The notes below the pieces were generated by a model. That model was not told the DNA's origin. It ran no database searches and was given only the letters and a program-made list of their open reading frames with translations. Of a stretch of 64,000 bases of DNA, positions 30,623 through 41,475 are shown piece after piece; position 1 is the stretch's first letter, and the number at the start of each line of letters is the position of its first letter. The translations under genes and the position numbers were made by a program. This DNA is from Eublepharis macularius (lineage: Eukaryota > Chordata > Lepidosauria > Squamata > Eublepharidae), in assembly GCF_028583425.1 (NCBI RefSeq), contig NC_072796.1, forward strand, positions 143,167,464 to 143,231,463, written 5' to 3'.

Positions 30623-31396
30623 CCTTTGCCATGGCAGTCTGACTTTGCTGAGCACCCCCCCCCCCTGCAGGCCTCCTCAGTTTGCTGTACCGACTCAGGG
30701 CCTAGAAACGCCGAACCAGAACTGAAAGGGAGGCTGCTATCCAGAAAGACACTCTGTGCATGTGTATGAGAGAGAGATGATTTTTTTGCCATGGCAGCTC
30801 TGACAATGCTGCCCCTCCTGGAGGATCACGGCCGGAGTAACCCAGCAGCAGTATTCCCTTTTCCAAGTTTGTCCCAAAGAGAGCTTTGTGCCATCGCCAC
30901 GCCCTCCCTGCCCAGGGCCCTGCCGAGACAGGCAAACATCTGCTGGGGCAGCAAACCCCTGGCAAATCATCTCAGCTGTGCTGGCCCCGACTGCTGCTGG
31001 TGTCGACTCCAGAGTTGCTCCCACCACAGTCCAGGCCACCCACATCCCTTCCATCCAGGACCTCCCCTTTCGGAGGGGGGGCCCTCGTCCACAAGCAACT
31101 ACGGCGTAGCTCAGAGCATAGCTGCGCAAGTGGGGCACAACTGCAAGGGTCTTCCATGGGGAATCAGCACCCCCGTCTTGCCAGTTCTGTGGGACCCACA
31201 AAAATGCAGCCTCAACCACGTAATGGGGGCATTTCAATATTTGCCCGGCCACACAGAAGCTGTTCCTGAGCAGCACTTGCAAGCTCAAAGAACATCTAGG
31301 GTGCCCTGGGGCGGGACTTCATATGCAAACACCAGGCTCTAGCCTGAGGAGTCCCACGGAATTGCACTGCGGAAGAGTTGACACAATCAGGGCGTC
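30623..31396. other. Intergenic downstream of FBXL6
   Basis: Overlapping frames of 183 residues exist on both strands (30,737-31,288 minus; 30,791-31,342 plus). Neither has a domain, and they are mutual shadows. No repeat is recognised. Confidence 0.45.
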
Positions 31397-31402
31397 TTTA
31401 TT
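31397..31402 (-). terminator. FBXL6: Likely FBXL6 polyadenylation signal AATAAA
   Basis: The minus strand reads TTTGAATAAAGACGCCC here, 825 nt beyond the FBXL6 stop. This is the first canonical hexamer in a non-repeat context. Nearby TTATTTATTAATTTATTTC (31,443-31,462) offers weaker alternatives belonging to a TTTATAGT-type repeat remnant. The implied 3' UTR is about 31,380-32,227. Confidence 0.5.
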
Positions 31403-32227
31403 CAAAAAGACAGAGAGAGAATTCAGAGATTCTTTAAAGTATCTTATTTATTAATTTATTTCATTTACAGTATGCCCTGCCCACCCACTCCACCCCCAGT
31501 GGAGACACAAGGCGGTTTACATTATTCTCCTACCCTGTGAGGTAGGCTCGGCTGGTGGTGGAGCTGCCACAGAAAACACAGGTTGGCAACATACCAGACT
31601 TTCCAGAAACTACACGTGGTACGAAACATGTCAGCAGGAGTGCCAGCTGGGGACCAAACCAGATATCCCAGCAATTGCTTAAACCCAATTCTCAGCCCCT
31701 CCCGCCCTCCTGTGCTGGGGACTGGATAAGGCAGAAAATTGTCCCAAAGAGATGGAGGCAAACCAGCTGCTCTTCTTCTCTCAAACAAAGGGAATGAAAC
31801 TCTCCAGAATTACAGAACGGCCGCCCCTCCCGGGCTCGCCTGAGCTCCCCATCCTGAGAGGCTCAGGACCTGGGCACAGAGACAGAGAGGGGCCAGAGAG
31901 CTGCTGAACCCCGCTGTTCCTGGCCCAGAGCCAGGAACAGCATCAAGGCCCCAGGAAAACAAAAACATTTAGAAAATTCTGGCAGCATTTGGGCCTAAAC
32001 GTGCTAGAAAAGGTATCAGAAATCAGGTGCTGGAAAAGAGGGCGGTGTCGAGCTCTCAGAACGCTTCCCCTCCACGTTCTTCCTTGCAGAGAGGAGAAGG
32101 ACGGCTGTCCTGGTAAAGGGGCAGGAGCCACCCAGTGAAGTCGCAGGTGCTGAAAAGGCCCAGATGTTGGCTTGGGAAGGCACCGGCCGGGGCACCACCC
32201 CTGGTCCGAGACAGATGCCTTGGAGAG

Positions 32228-32378
32228 TCAGAGGGGCTCCTCCGAGGCTCTCAGGAGGTGCTGCAGACACTGGTGAATCTCCTCACGGCCTCGATATGCC
32301 TTCTTTGTACCCCGTGGCAAATGGCGACAGGACGAGAGGTTGAGGTAGATGAGGGCAGGGCAGCTGGTGATCAGGGTG
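32228..32378 (-). CDS. FBXL6: FBXL6 exon 9 (terminal)
   Basis: [20 protein letters not shown] to [13 protein letters not shown] and TGA. The acceptor is CCTTCCCAG|C. It matches the conserved C-terminus of the human protein in length and in the LPRG..KAYRG motif. Confidence 0.94.
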
Positions 32379-35300
32379 CTGGGAAGGCAAGAGAGGAGAC
32401 GGGCGTGAGCAGGACACCCGGGCTCCATGCCTGCTTCCCGCCCCCCCCCCCCAGGTCAGGGAACTGGTTATCACAACGCTGCTTGTAATGCCAAGGTCAG
32501 TAACGTGAGAAATTGTAGTCAGGACTCCAGTTCTGTGGTTGTTTACAGCTGCACAGGGCAGGACTGGCTGTTCCCCAAGACCCGCAGCCCCCACTCCATC
32601 AAGGTTTGGGAGAAAACTCCAGCCTCCTTGCAACTGGCCCCCCAGGGAAGAGAGGATTCAGCTGCCCGGTCCAGTAACACCCAGGGCAGAGTGCATCAAA
32701 CATGGCAGAAAAACTGTTTTGAAAAGGCTTAGCAGTTAATACACCCCCAAAGCTGGGTAAAAGATCATTAGACTTCAAAAATGCAAGAGAAGCACAAAGA
32801 CTCTCCCTCCAGGCCTCCCAAAAAGTGAAAGAACTCCGAAGATGCAGCTGGTGGAAAAGTAAACAGAACTGGCAGGTGCAATAACCAGACCAACTAGCAA
32901 GGGGCCCCCGCCAAACGCAGCGCCTCGAACTCAAGGCAAAGAGAAAGGGGGCAGAGGCTGGTGGTTCCTGGGGCTGCCGGACCTGCTGGACCTGCAGTGC
33001 TAAGAAGGGCCTTCCGCAGTGGCCCACAACGCTTGGACTGCACAGAGCCCAGGCTAAGCAAGGAGTCCTCGGCAGCACAGGCTTCTCCTGGCCCAGCCCA
33101 CATCCCGCCCACCCTAAGAACTGCCGCAGAAGGCTGCTCCTAGAGTGGGCCTTTCCGAGATCCGCAGCCTCTCTGTGTTCCAGGCCCGCAACCCCCTGCT
33201 GGCAACAGTTGAAGGCAGAAGACGCCCCGCCCCCCAACACAAATCCACCAGGGGCAGAAATGACAGGGGTCGCTCCCTGAGAAAGGCCAGTGGCGCCCAG
33301 GTCCATGACAAGCACAAAAAGAGGCAAAGCAACTTCCCCAAAGGGTGCAGGAGTGAGGCAGGCCCCAAGGACCGCAAAGCAGGAGAGGGCTGGGAAAACG
33401 GGCGGCCCTTCAGCTCCGCCTCTGCCTCCAGCTCACCTGACTGTGCTGAGGACCACCTTGGTCCCGGTGAGGTTGAGGGAACGCAGGACAGGCCCCCCAC
33501 TCTGGCTCTCCTCCCGAGCAAAGGCAGCCATGGCCTGCTGCAGGTCGCTCTCGCTGAAGCTCTGCCCGGCCAAATCCAGCTCTCGCAGGCTGCGACTCCA
33601 CTTCCGGGTGATCAGGGGGCTCCCTTCCAGGGGCAGGCGGATGTGGCTGGCGCTGCAGTACAGGCCCAAGTAGAGCTGCTCCAAGTCTGCAGAATAAATG
33701 CACCGTGTATGAGGCAGGGTGAACGTCACCACCATCACAACCAACTTAAAAACAATAATAATAAAGGCAGGAGGAGGGCCATAAGCCAGAGACAGCTCTG
33801 GAGCAGGGGGCTGACTGGAGACCTGTTTGCACCTCAGAGGCGCAAACAGGAGGGACGGCCAGTGGAGAAGTTCTGCCAACACCCTTCTTCACCTGCCTCT
33901 CGCCCTCCAAACCCTTCCACAGCGCCCTGGACCCCCTGCAGCTCCCAAGCGCCTGCTTCCACGTGCCTCTTCTGCCGTCTCAGAACCCTCCTTCAGCTAT
34001 CCTGGACCCTCCCTACCCTGGCACCACTAAATGGAAAAGAACACTGAAGGCTAATGCTTAGGCCTTCAGCGTGGCAACCATTTGCCCAAGCCAGGATGTC
34101 TCTTTCTGGACCTGCGATGCCAGCTCAATCACAGGCGAAGGACGTGGGACCCCACCCCCCAGGGTCGTATCAGGCCCAAGGCTCAACGGCCCTCCCCAAA
34201 ACCACCTCGCCAGCATCCAAGTGCAACAGGCTCACTGGGGCTTCTCCTCTGGGGGCTTCTTCTCTGGGGGTGGGGTGGGGGGTCATTCACACTCCAGCCA
34301 TTAAAACTTATCAACCTTGGGACTGGCACAGGCTGTTATGTCTGTTACCCATCCGTGCCATTATTTTCAGCTGATGTGTTGCTATGAACCATTGTTCTAT
34401 GCTGTTTCTGGATATCATATTGCTGATGCCATAACTTGCCTTGCATTCACAGGCCTGCTGTATCCAGAGTGTCTTATCTCTTGTGCTTTGAAGCTCAGTG
34501 TCTCTGACCTTGCAAACCTGCTAGTTCTCAGGGGGAAGAAGAATACCGTGTTTCATTCTTAATCTAGTGCCTCTCTCCTTTGTCTAGACGAAGCATGTAA
34601 ACTATTTAGGGAGTTCTCAAGACTGATTCGCGCCTAAAGTTATGTTTTCTTGTTGGGAGGGGGGATGAGTACTTGGGACCTATATGAGCCATAGTTTTAC
34701 AGATTTTGTTATTCCTGTCAACCTTCTGATCAACCCGTGGATGTATCTATGAACATGATTTGATTCCCTGAACAAAGCCTTTTCAACCAAGACCATGGAG
34801 CGCTTGCTGTGAGGGTACAGGGATCTCTCTGCCATAGCCTGTCATCCATAGACCTGACACAGACACGGGGGATTCCTGGGCCTTTAGCTGCCTCGCTGAA
34901 GGAATGCCTCTTCAGTTGACATCCTCATTGCCGTAGGGACTTAAGGTGTCAGGTATCCAGAACAGACCACCCACAGGCAAGAGAAGGAAGCTAGCTGGCA
35001 GGACTTGCCACACACAGACAAGCCTGAGGAAGACAGCAGCCCAGGAAGCAGCAGGGATCACCAGCAGTCAAGGACTGGCAACAGAGCAGGGGTTAGCAAG
35101 CGAACAGAGCACTTCTGTGCCCAAGCTCAAGGACTGGCAACAGAGCAGGGGTTAGCAAGCGAACAGAGCACTTCTGTGCCCAAGCTCAAGGACTGGCAAC
35201 AGAGCAGGGGTTAGCAAGCGAACAGAGCACTTCTGTGCCCAAGCTCTTGCTTGCTCTCTTGCTGGACAGCCAGTTTGGTGCAGTGGTTAAGAGCAGCAGG

Positions 35301-38300
35301 ACTCTAATCTGGAGAGCCAGGTTTGATTCCCCACTCCTCTGCTTGAAGCCAGCTGGGTGACCTTGGGTGAGTCACAGCTTCTAGGAGCTCTCTCAGCCCC
35401 ACCCACCTCACAGGGTGATTGTTGTGGGGATAATAACAACATACTTTGTAAACCGCTCTGAGTGGGAGTTGTCCTGAAGGGCAGTATATAAATTGAATGT
35501 TGTTGTTTTTGTTGTTGTTATTGCTCTGAGCAGTGGCAGCTTTTGGGCAGGCCATGGCACTCGGTCACCCTTTCCTGGGCCCGTTATGTGTCTCATGCCA
35601 AGAGGCTCTCGTAGTGGCGAGGCATCTCCTCAGACAGACAAGGCCAGGGGAGAAGGTGCTGGATGAGTCGGGGACAAGGGCAAAAACTCAGGTCCGAATG
35701 GTCTGGGCCACCGGGTGCCAACAGGACAGAAGTGGGGGAAACGGGGCCCTCCCTCTCCACCGGTCCATGCAGATCTCAAGCTCAGCCACACCTGCTTGGG
35801 AACCCTCCACAGCCACACCTCCTAATACTGGACCAAGAGAGGTGGTGGTCCCTGGTGAGGCCCTCCTCCTCCTGCTCTGACACTGCTGTGGTCTGCTGCC
35901 ATGTCTTCTTCGCTTCCGCCCACATACTTGTTTCCCCTGAGTTTCCCCTTGATGCCTTACTGAGATTTTCCCACTCTGCTAAGTGCTTCTGACCATTCAG
36001 GTTGCAGGACGCAAATTGCCTTTCAGGGTCACAACAGAACACAACAGGGTCACAAAAGAAGCCCTGCAGTCACGGGGAGCGCGAAGACACTGGATGAGGC
36101 TCAGACAAAACACAGTGACTGCAGGCGAGTCACTGCTTTAAACCTGAATTGGCACCAAAGACAATTGCGTGATGTGTGAGAGGCACCCATCCTTCCTCGT
36201 TCTCATGGTTTGCCTCCCCATAGTCCGAACTCCTTTTCTCCCCTAGTAGGGCTCAGACATGGATGAGGAACACTGAGGCGCTGAGCCCCAAGCTAGATGG
36301 ATCCGTGATTTGTGATCAGGCAGCGTCAGGGGGCAGCCCTGCAGTCAAACCAGGAGATGGGCCGCAGTCTCATACAGGCTGAGCCTGGAGGGCAGGGCTT
36401 GCCTGAGTGCCTGGAATGGCTGGCTGTCCAGAGAATGAAACGGAAGACAAGGTGGGGTCAGATCTTCTGATGTGTACCTGGGCACGGCAGCAGCTGGAGC
36501 GCTTTGGGGGTGACCCGGAAGCAGCCGCGCAGGTCAAGCATCCGGAGCTGGCCTGAAGCCCACAAGATCCGCTGCAAGGTATTGTCATCAACGAAGGAGT
36601 AGGAGGTTGTGGCCAAGCACAGCTCTGCCAGCTCGGGGAAGCCTGGGGAGCCGAGGGCTGAGCGGCAGCTTGGCTTGGGGCTCCAGACAACATTCAGCAG
36701 GCGCAACACCTGGACGGCAGGAACGGGAAGGTGAGAACACCTGGAGCCCCACACTCTAGTCACTGCAATCAAGTTAACCCCCAGGACCACAGGGGCAGAG
36801 CGCAGCCCAGCACAAAGCCCCGCCCCAACGCACACTCTTCCTTCCCCTAACCTTTAACCCACAACTTTAGCCCGCAACCCCCACCTCACAGGTCATCACA
36901 GGCAAAGGGCAAAAGGGGACACGGGGTCTGTGTTGCAGCTCAGACTTCCAGACGACTCCAGAGGGAGAGCCAGGCCAAGCCAGGCCAGGAAAGACAACGC
37001 CCCCAGGATCCCCAGCTCATCCGACCCCACATGCAAAGTGCCTGGAAGGGACACGCACCGACTTCCTACCTGCAGATGTGGGCAGGCGGCCTGGAGCTTC
37101 TCCACGGGGAACTGGAAATGCTCGCTGCTCTTCTTGATCTCCATGTTCATTTCCAGGAGCCGCAGTCCAGGGCAGCAGCCGCTCTGCAAGACCAGAGTGG
37201 CGTCAGGAAGTGGCCCAGAAAGCGCTGCTGCTCAGGAAAACGAGCCTCAGCCTGGGGCCCAAAAGCCACTCTGCAAAAGGGCTGGTTTCTCAGCAACTTG
37301 GAGCTTACATGGGGAAGCGCCTGGAGCCGGCCCTCTCCCCCAAGGACAGGCAGCCCCGTCGGAAGACAACAGAGATCTGGAGCAACCGGGCCTGGTCCCA
37401 TTTTCACCCAGCGACCCTGATGCGGAGGCGATGCTCCTGGGCGCACGGAAGGCGCACCCCACAGCCCTTCCGCGTGGCCAAGCCAGTCAGCCTGGCCTGG
37501 CAGCCACAAGGGGCTTCCCAACTTGATGCTGCTGCTCAGCGGCGGAGCCTGCAGCCAGACCACCCTCTCTGCTCTGGTGACTCATTGATAAAAAGCATCA
37601 GATACAGAATGTCTAGCATTTGCACTTTCCCAGCTGTCCTCACAACAACCCTGTGAAGCAGACCATCATTACTCCCATTTTACAGAAAGAGAAACTGAGG
37701 CTCAGAGGTAAGTGACTTACCCAAGGCAGCCCAGGGAGCCTACTGCTAAGCAGGGATATGGACCCAGTTCTTCCAGATCTGTGCCCAGCGCTCTCTCCCT
37801 TGGACCACACTGCCTCTCTAAAATGGGAACATCAGAGTTGTTGTGAGGCCAAGTGAAGGAAAGACTGCAAAGGACGGACAGTGGCAGGCTTTCAGTTCCC
37901 CCTCCCCTGAAGGCAGTGACCCGCCCCAGCCCCCAGCCCTCCATACAAGCTTACTGAAAGTGCTGCCATGACAGCGCTCGTTTGGCTGCTGTATGTCAAC
38001 CACAGGTGCCGGATTCGAGAGCCAGCAGCTTCAAGAATGCTGACGACCGCTGAAGAGTGAACCTAGGAGCGTAGCAGATGGCGACAGTGAGGAAGGCCCC
38101 CCGTACGTGAGTGGATCCAGCTCGCCCTCCCCCTTCTGATGCGGCCAGCCCACCCCTCACCTGGGAATTCTGCAGATTCAGGCTCTCCAGCTGGGGACAG
38201 CTCCCAGCCAGCACGGCCAGGGACTCCGCAGTCACCCCACTGCAGTAGGACAATTTGAGAGATGCAAGCAGGGGGCAGGATTGGCCAACTTCCTGAAACA

Positions 38301-40659
38301 AGCAGGACCGATACAGGAGATCAGAAGGCACGAGACGGCAATGCTGACTCTATGACTCAGTATGAACCTGGGCAGATTGTGAGAGGGAGGGCAGGAAGGG
38401 ATGAGCTGGGGCCGGGCTCTCGTGGCCCCTTCTTACGTGCCCAGGGTCAGGCCAACTGCCACTCTGCAGTCCACAAGGGATTTTCTCCCAGGCCACATCA
38501 GCCAGGGATCCTGGAGGCTTTCTGCTTTCCTCTGGGCACAGAGCAAGGGTCAATGGGGGAGGGGGGGTAACTACGAATGTCCTGCATCGTGCAGGGGGCT
38601 GGACTAGATGACTCTTGGGATCCCTTCCTGCTGCCTCTCTGCTTCTCTGAGGGGCACTGCCATGAGTGGCCAGGCCGGTGTGTAAGGCTCGGTACTCTGG
38701 GCCTCAAAAATATGACATAACTAAATAAAAACTTCAACATTCTGCGCATGGATTATGCAAATTAAGGGAAACCATGAGTTCTGCATCATTAGTCTGCTTC
38801 TGTAATTTGAAGAAAAGCAAAGAGACCCGGGGCATGGTACAGTATCTGGCAGAGCGCAGCAGCTCCCCTTACCTTCAGGACAAAGGGCACATGGTTTTTC
38901 CAGTGGCAGAGAGCAAAGTCCTGGAGGCGGGAAAATCTGCAAGGAGGAAGCATAAAATTAGTCCAAGATTCAGACCCCCCCCCAAACAAAGGGGGGATGA
39001 AGTAAGTGCAAATAGTGGGGTGTGGAAGGCATGGTACCATTGCCAAGATAAGAAAGGTAGGCCACGGGCAATTGGTGCAGCCGAGGGATTATACTGGATC
39101 TAGCATTACTGCTAAGAAAGCAATGCAGCTAAAAAAAAATGCCTTCTCCAAACTCAGTTTTGCCTGAACAGTGTCATGCAGAGTTTCTGTAGCAGCCCCT
39201 GCCTTATGGCAAGGCCTGCCTAAAGAGGTCAGGAAAGCTCCCACTCTCTCGTCTTTCACAAACTATGCAAAACTGAATTATTCAGGAGGGCTTTCTAATC
39301 AGGCAGTAGGGCTTCACTGTAAGGAAAGGGTACAGAGAAATCCATTGGAAAGGGATAGGGACTGTAGACTATACTACTGCGTACTGTCTGTTGCTGCAAG
39401 TATGCTCCTACTGGATAGTTCACTTTGTGTAATATGTCATGTCAATTTGCTTATATTTTGTTTCAGCATTGTTTTCAGGTCTCTACTGGATCTCTGCCAG
39501 TTTGGTGTAGTGGTTAAGAGTGGTAAGACTCTAATCTGGAGAACCGGGTTTGATTCCCCACTCCTCCGCTTGAAGCCAGCTGGGTGACCTTGGGCCAGTC
39601 ATAGCTTCTCAGAGCAATTTCAGCCCCCCACCCCACTTCACAGGGTGATTGTAGTAACACACTTTGTAAACTGCTCTGAGTGTGGCATGAAGTAGTTCTG
39701 AAGGGCATTATATAAATTGAATGCCGTTGTTGTTATTTCAAATTTCTGCAATCCAAAGCCCATTGTTTACTGAATATCTGAGTCATTGTTCATATTTACT
39801 TATGCAGTGTAATCTGCCTTGAGTCTCAGCGAGAAAGGGGGCTACACATTACATTAAAAAATTATAAAACTGACATGTGGTGGCAGCATCTCCCACAAGA
39901 GAAAAGCACATTCTTACCTGTGGGCGGCCAACCACTCCACCGTGCCAAGGACTCTCTTTTCTATAACATGAGACCATTTTTGGCCTGGCGCTGCCCAGCA
40001 GTAGCCGAGGGACACCTTTTGCCAAAGCACAGGACTGGCAGCTGCTCCGTACCACAGCCGGCACACACGGGCCATCCTAGAGACAAAAGCAGCCGTAAAG
40101 GTAACGTCCTTCCATGCCCACTGCACGGGGAGTGCTTGACGGGGTCCCGCGCAGCAGCCATCGCTTACCTGCAGAGGAACGGCACTGACCCTTCCAATGC
40201 CACAACATGCTGGAATATCTGTACCAGGATCTCCACCGGGAGTTGCTCGCCCCAGGAGCTGCCAGGAGCTGGCGGGGTGCTGGCGGGGGACCCTTTGCTG
40301 CCCTCCCGCAGGTCTCCCACAGCCACGGGCTGTGCTGCCAAAGCCCTGTTCTTCCCTCTGCTCCCTGCCGGCTTCTTCAGCCCCTTCTGCTGCCGCGGCT
40401 TCTTCCGCTTCCTCTTGCAGACCTTGCGAGCTGGCCGCTCTTGCTCCTCGCCCACGTTGGAAATGATCAACAGCATGTCATTGTCTGTCTCATGTACAAG
40501 GAAATGGGGAGCAGATCTTCTGGGGACCCGGCGGGCCTTCTTCTTTGGAGCCTGGCCAGCAGGCCCCGGGCTACCGCTTGCCTCTGCCCGCCTCTTCCGA
40601 GGAGCACGGCGCTCCCTAACAGCTGGGGGCATCCCTGTGCCAGGAGGCTTCTCTTCCAT
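32228..40659 (-). CDS. FBXL6: FBXL6, F-box and leucine-rich-repeat protein 6 (nine coding exons)
   Basis: FBXL6 is a substrate-recognition subunit of SCF (SKP1-CUL1-F-box) E3 ubiquitin ligases. The coding exons 40,659-40,169, 40,076-39,918, 38,936-38,873, 38,292-38,161, 38,062-37,955, 37,183-37,070, 36,709-36,478, 33,686-33,437 and 32,378-32,228 join in frame to 1,701 nt, or 566 residues plus stop. Residues 1-137 are basic and low-complexity, with NLS-like runs ([10 protein letters not shown] about 39-48; KRKRKKPR about 82-89). The F-box is about 138-185 ([14 protein letters not shown] to [19 protein letters not shown]). Leucine-rich repeats then run to the C-terminus ([52 protein letters not shown]). 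I recall close similarity to human FBXL6 (539 residues), including TYSSQTSA and the LPRG.KKAYRG ending. All junctions are GT-AG and no break is seen. Confidence 0.96.
33437..33686 (-). CDS. FBXL6: FBXL6 exon 8
   Basis: A 250-bp exon: [20 protein letters not shown] to [16 protein letters not shown] plus two bases. The acceptor is TTCTGCAG|AC and the donor GTCAG|GTGAGC. Confidence 0.94.
34330..34930 (+). mobile_element. Possible solo LTR or retrovirus-like fossil
   Basis: This AT-richer, non-coding block of about 0.6 kb has a composition unlike its flanks. Near its end it has a stretch resembling the R-U5 part of reptile retrovirus LTRs (TTCCCTGAACAAAGCC..., GGTACAGGGATCTCTCTGCC). No target duplication or internal genes were identified. 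It is broken or solo if real, and the family is uncertain. Confidence 0.3.
35070..35246. repeat. 59-bp tandem repeat, three units
   Basis: Three near-identical 59-bp units start at 35,070, 35,129 and 35,188, each with AAGGACTGGCAACAGAGCAG at its head. It lies in FBXL6 intron 7. As the unit is not a multiple of three, the open frames through it change register and are not coding. Confidence 0.93.
35270..35520 (+). mobile_element. tRNA-derived squamate SINE
   Basis: The head is CCAGTTTGGTGCAGTGGTTAAGAG (A box) and GGTTTGATTCCCC (B box). It is followed by TGACCTTGGGTGAGTCACAGC, the body CTCACAGGGTGATTGTTGTGGGGATAATAAC, and a tail TATATAAATTGAATGTTGTTG. It is full length with clear pol III boxes. 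Confidence 0.88.
36478..36709 (-). CDS. FBXL6: FBXL6 exon 7
   Basis: A 232-bp exon starting [17 protein letters not shown] and ending LQLLPCP plus one base. It carries the [20 protein letters not shown]. The acceptor is CGTCCAG|GTG and the donor GCCCAG|GTACAC, a slightly weak donor. Confidence 0.93.
37070..37183 (-). CDS. FBXL6: FBXL6 exon 6
   Basis: A 114-bp exon, [18 protein letters not shown] then [14 protein letters not shown]. The acceptor is CTTGCAG|AGC and the donor CTGCAG|GTAGGA. Phases are 0-0. Confidence 0.93.
37955..38062 (-). CDS. FBXL6: FBXL6 exon 5
   Basis: A 108-bp exon, [20 protein letters not shown] then [16 protein letters not shown]. The acceptor is CTCCTAG|GTT and the donor TTTCA|GTAAGC. 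Phases are 0-0. Confidence 0.93.
38161..38292 (-). CDS. FBXL6: FBXL6 exon 4
   Basis: A 132-bp exon with a full LRR pair: [20 protein letters not shown] and [13 protein letters not shown]. The acceptor is TTTCAG|GAA and the donor CCCAG|GTGAGG. Phases are 0-0. Confidence 0.94.
38345..38645 (+). mobile_element. CR1-type LINE 3' tail in FBXL6 intron 3
   Basis: Homologous to 18,119-18,440 (CCTGGGCAGATTGTGAGAGGG at the start; GGACTAGATGACTCTTGGGATCCCTTCC at the end). It lies in intron 3 of FBXL6 (38,293-38,872), antisense to the gene. Confidence 0.75.
38873..38936 (-). CDS. FBXL6: FBXL6 exon 3
   Basis: A 64-bp exon, [20 protein letters not shown] then LK. The acceptor is CCTTGCAG|A and the donor CTGAAG|GTAAGG. 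It ends on a codon boundary. Confidence 0.92.
39490..39740 (+). mobile_element. tRNA-derived squamate SINE in FBXL6 intron 2
   Basis: GCCAGTTTGGTGTAGTGGTTAAGAG with a GGTTTGATTCCCCACTCC B box and a GGGCATTATATAAATTGAATG tail ending in TTG repeats. It has the same structure as the 35.3-kb copy. FBXL6 is on the other strand. Confidence 0.88.
39918..40076 (-). CDS. FBXL6: FBXL6 exon 2
   Basis: Second half of the F-box: [18 protein letters not shown] to GTVEWLAAH plus two bases. The acceptor is TCTCTAG|G and the donor CCACAG|GTAAGA. Intron 1 is only 92 bp. Confidence 0.93.
40169..40659 (-). CDS. FBXL6: FBXL6 exon 1 (first coding)
   Basis: Begins [18 protein letters not shown] and holds the basic N-terminus and the first half of the F-box, ending VPFLC plus two bases. 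The donor is CTGCAG|GTAAGC. The motif [12 protein letters not shown] corresponds to the conserved SDSMLLVLS segment of the human protein. Confidence 0.92.
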
Positions 40660-41260
40660 CCTGAGTCAGAAAGAGCTGCCTGATGAGGCCTCCTAAGAAG
40701 AAGAAAGCAGGAAAGAAAGAACGAGCCTGAAGTAGTAATAGTATTACTGGGTACATTTATCTAATGTATTTTCCCCACTGAAGTTGCCATTTGGTGAGCT
40801 GTGCCATGCATCCGTCATCCGGTTATGGGCAGCATTTGCTGCCAAATATTCGCGTGCAGATTCAGCCACAGCGGTTCTTGCACACGGGGCTGCTGCCTTT
40901 TTTCTCTCTGCTGGCCCTGCTCCTTTGCCTTGAATAGAAGACTGAGACGGACATTCAGAAGGTGAAGCTTTTCGCTTCCCTTATCACCATGAAAGCAAGG
41001 CTTCACCTGCTACATGCCCACAGGGCTGCCGTTAACCGCCCAGGGAAAGTCAAAACAGGCAGCAGCCCTGCTTGCAACTTGCAAGGTACCTGAAGGACCA
41101 CCTCCTCTCTTACGAACCGACCTGGGCCTGTGGTCATCTTCAGATGCTCTGCTTTGGGTAGGCTAGATGGGTGGCAATCCAAGAAAGGGCCACGAACTCT
41201 CCCCACTAGGCGACTCAGCTGTCCCTTTCTGTTGCCATCTTCCACACCTTCACAACATCC
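40660..41260. other. FBXL6: Upstream of FBXL6 coding start: 5' intron
   Basis: No further FBXL6 coding exon is seen upstream. A CTAAGAAGAAG-like run precedes the ATG. If the divergent promoter at 43.0 kb is correct, an acceptor for the non-coding first exon should lie close to 40,680-40,760, which I cannot place with confidence. Confidence 0.35.
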
Positions 41261-41261
41261 A

Positions 41262-41475
41262 GGTTAGATTATGACAATGCTCTGTGTGCACTTTTTGGAA
41301 AGTTCCAAAATATGGCAACCAGGTTATTTACAGAGATCCACCAAAGTGACCACATCTCTCTCAGACAGCTCAAACTTCTCCATAGGCAAAGATTTCCAGT
41401 TTGCTTCCAGGCACAAACTAGGGTGCTGTTTTTTACCTTTCAAGGCCTACGCAGTCCGGGGGCAGATCCAATTCA
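41262..41475 (+). mobile_element. Degenerate LINE RT C-terminal fragment
   Basis: The peptide LDYDNALCVLFGKFQNMATR then QSDHISLRQLKLLHRQRFPV matches the DYCNAL..., N.AAR, DHI.P.L..LHWLP pattern of the CR1/L2 superfamily RT C-terminus. The key LHWLPV motif is eroded, so the copy is old. Confidence 0.5.

Larger units (their letters stand above)
33687..36477 (-). other. FBXL6: FBXL6 intron 7, repeat-rich
   Basis: At 2.8 kb this is the largest FBXL6 intron. From right to left it holds unique sequence, a plus-strand SINE (35,270-35,520), a 59-bp tandem repeat (35,070-35,246), and an LTR-like stretch (about 34,330-34,930). No exon is missing, since phases match across it. Confidence 0.7.

Noticed and set aside
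34946-35214. Open frames repeating an [12 protein letters not shown]-like peptide
   Set aside because: They arise from the 59-bp tandem repeat; the unit length is not a multiple of three and there is no conserved protein.
35000-35250. CRISPR-like array
   Set aside because: The units are contiguous, without spacers, in a vertebrate intron; it is an ordinary minisatellite.
39500-39560. True tRNA gene
   Set aside because: The A and B boxes belong to the SINE head. The sequence does not fold into a full cloverleaf, and the same head recurs at 35.3, 27.7 and 54.5 kb with a shared non-tRNA body.
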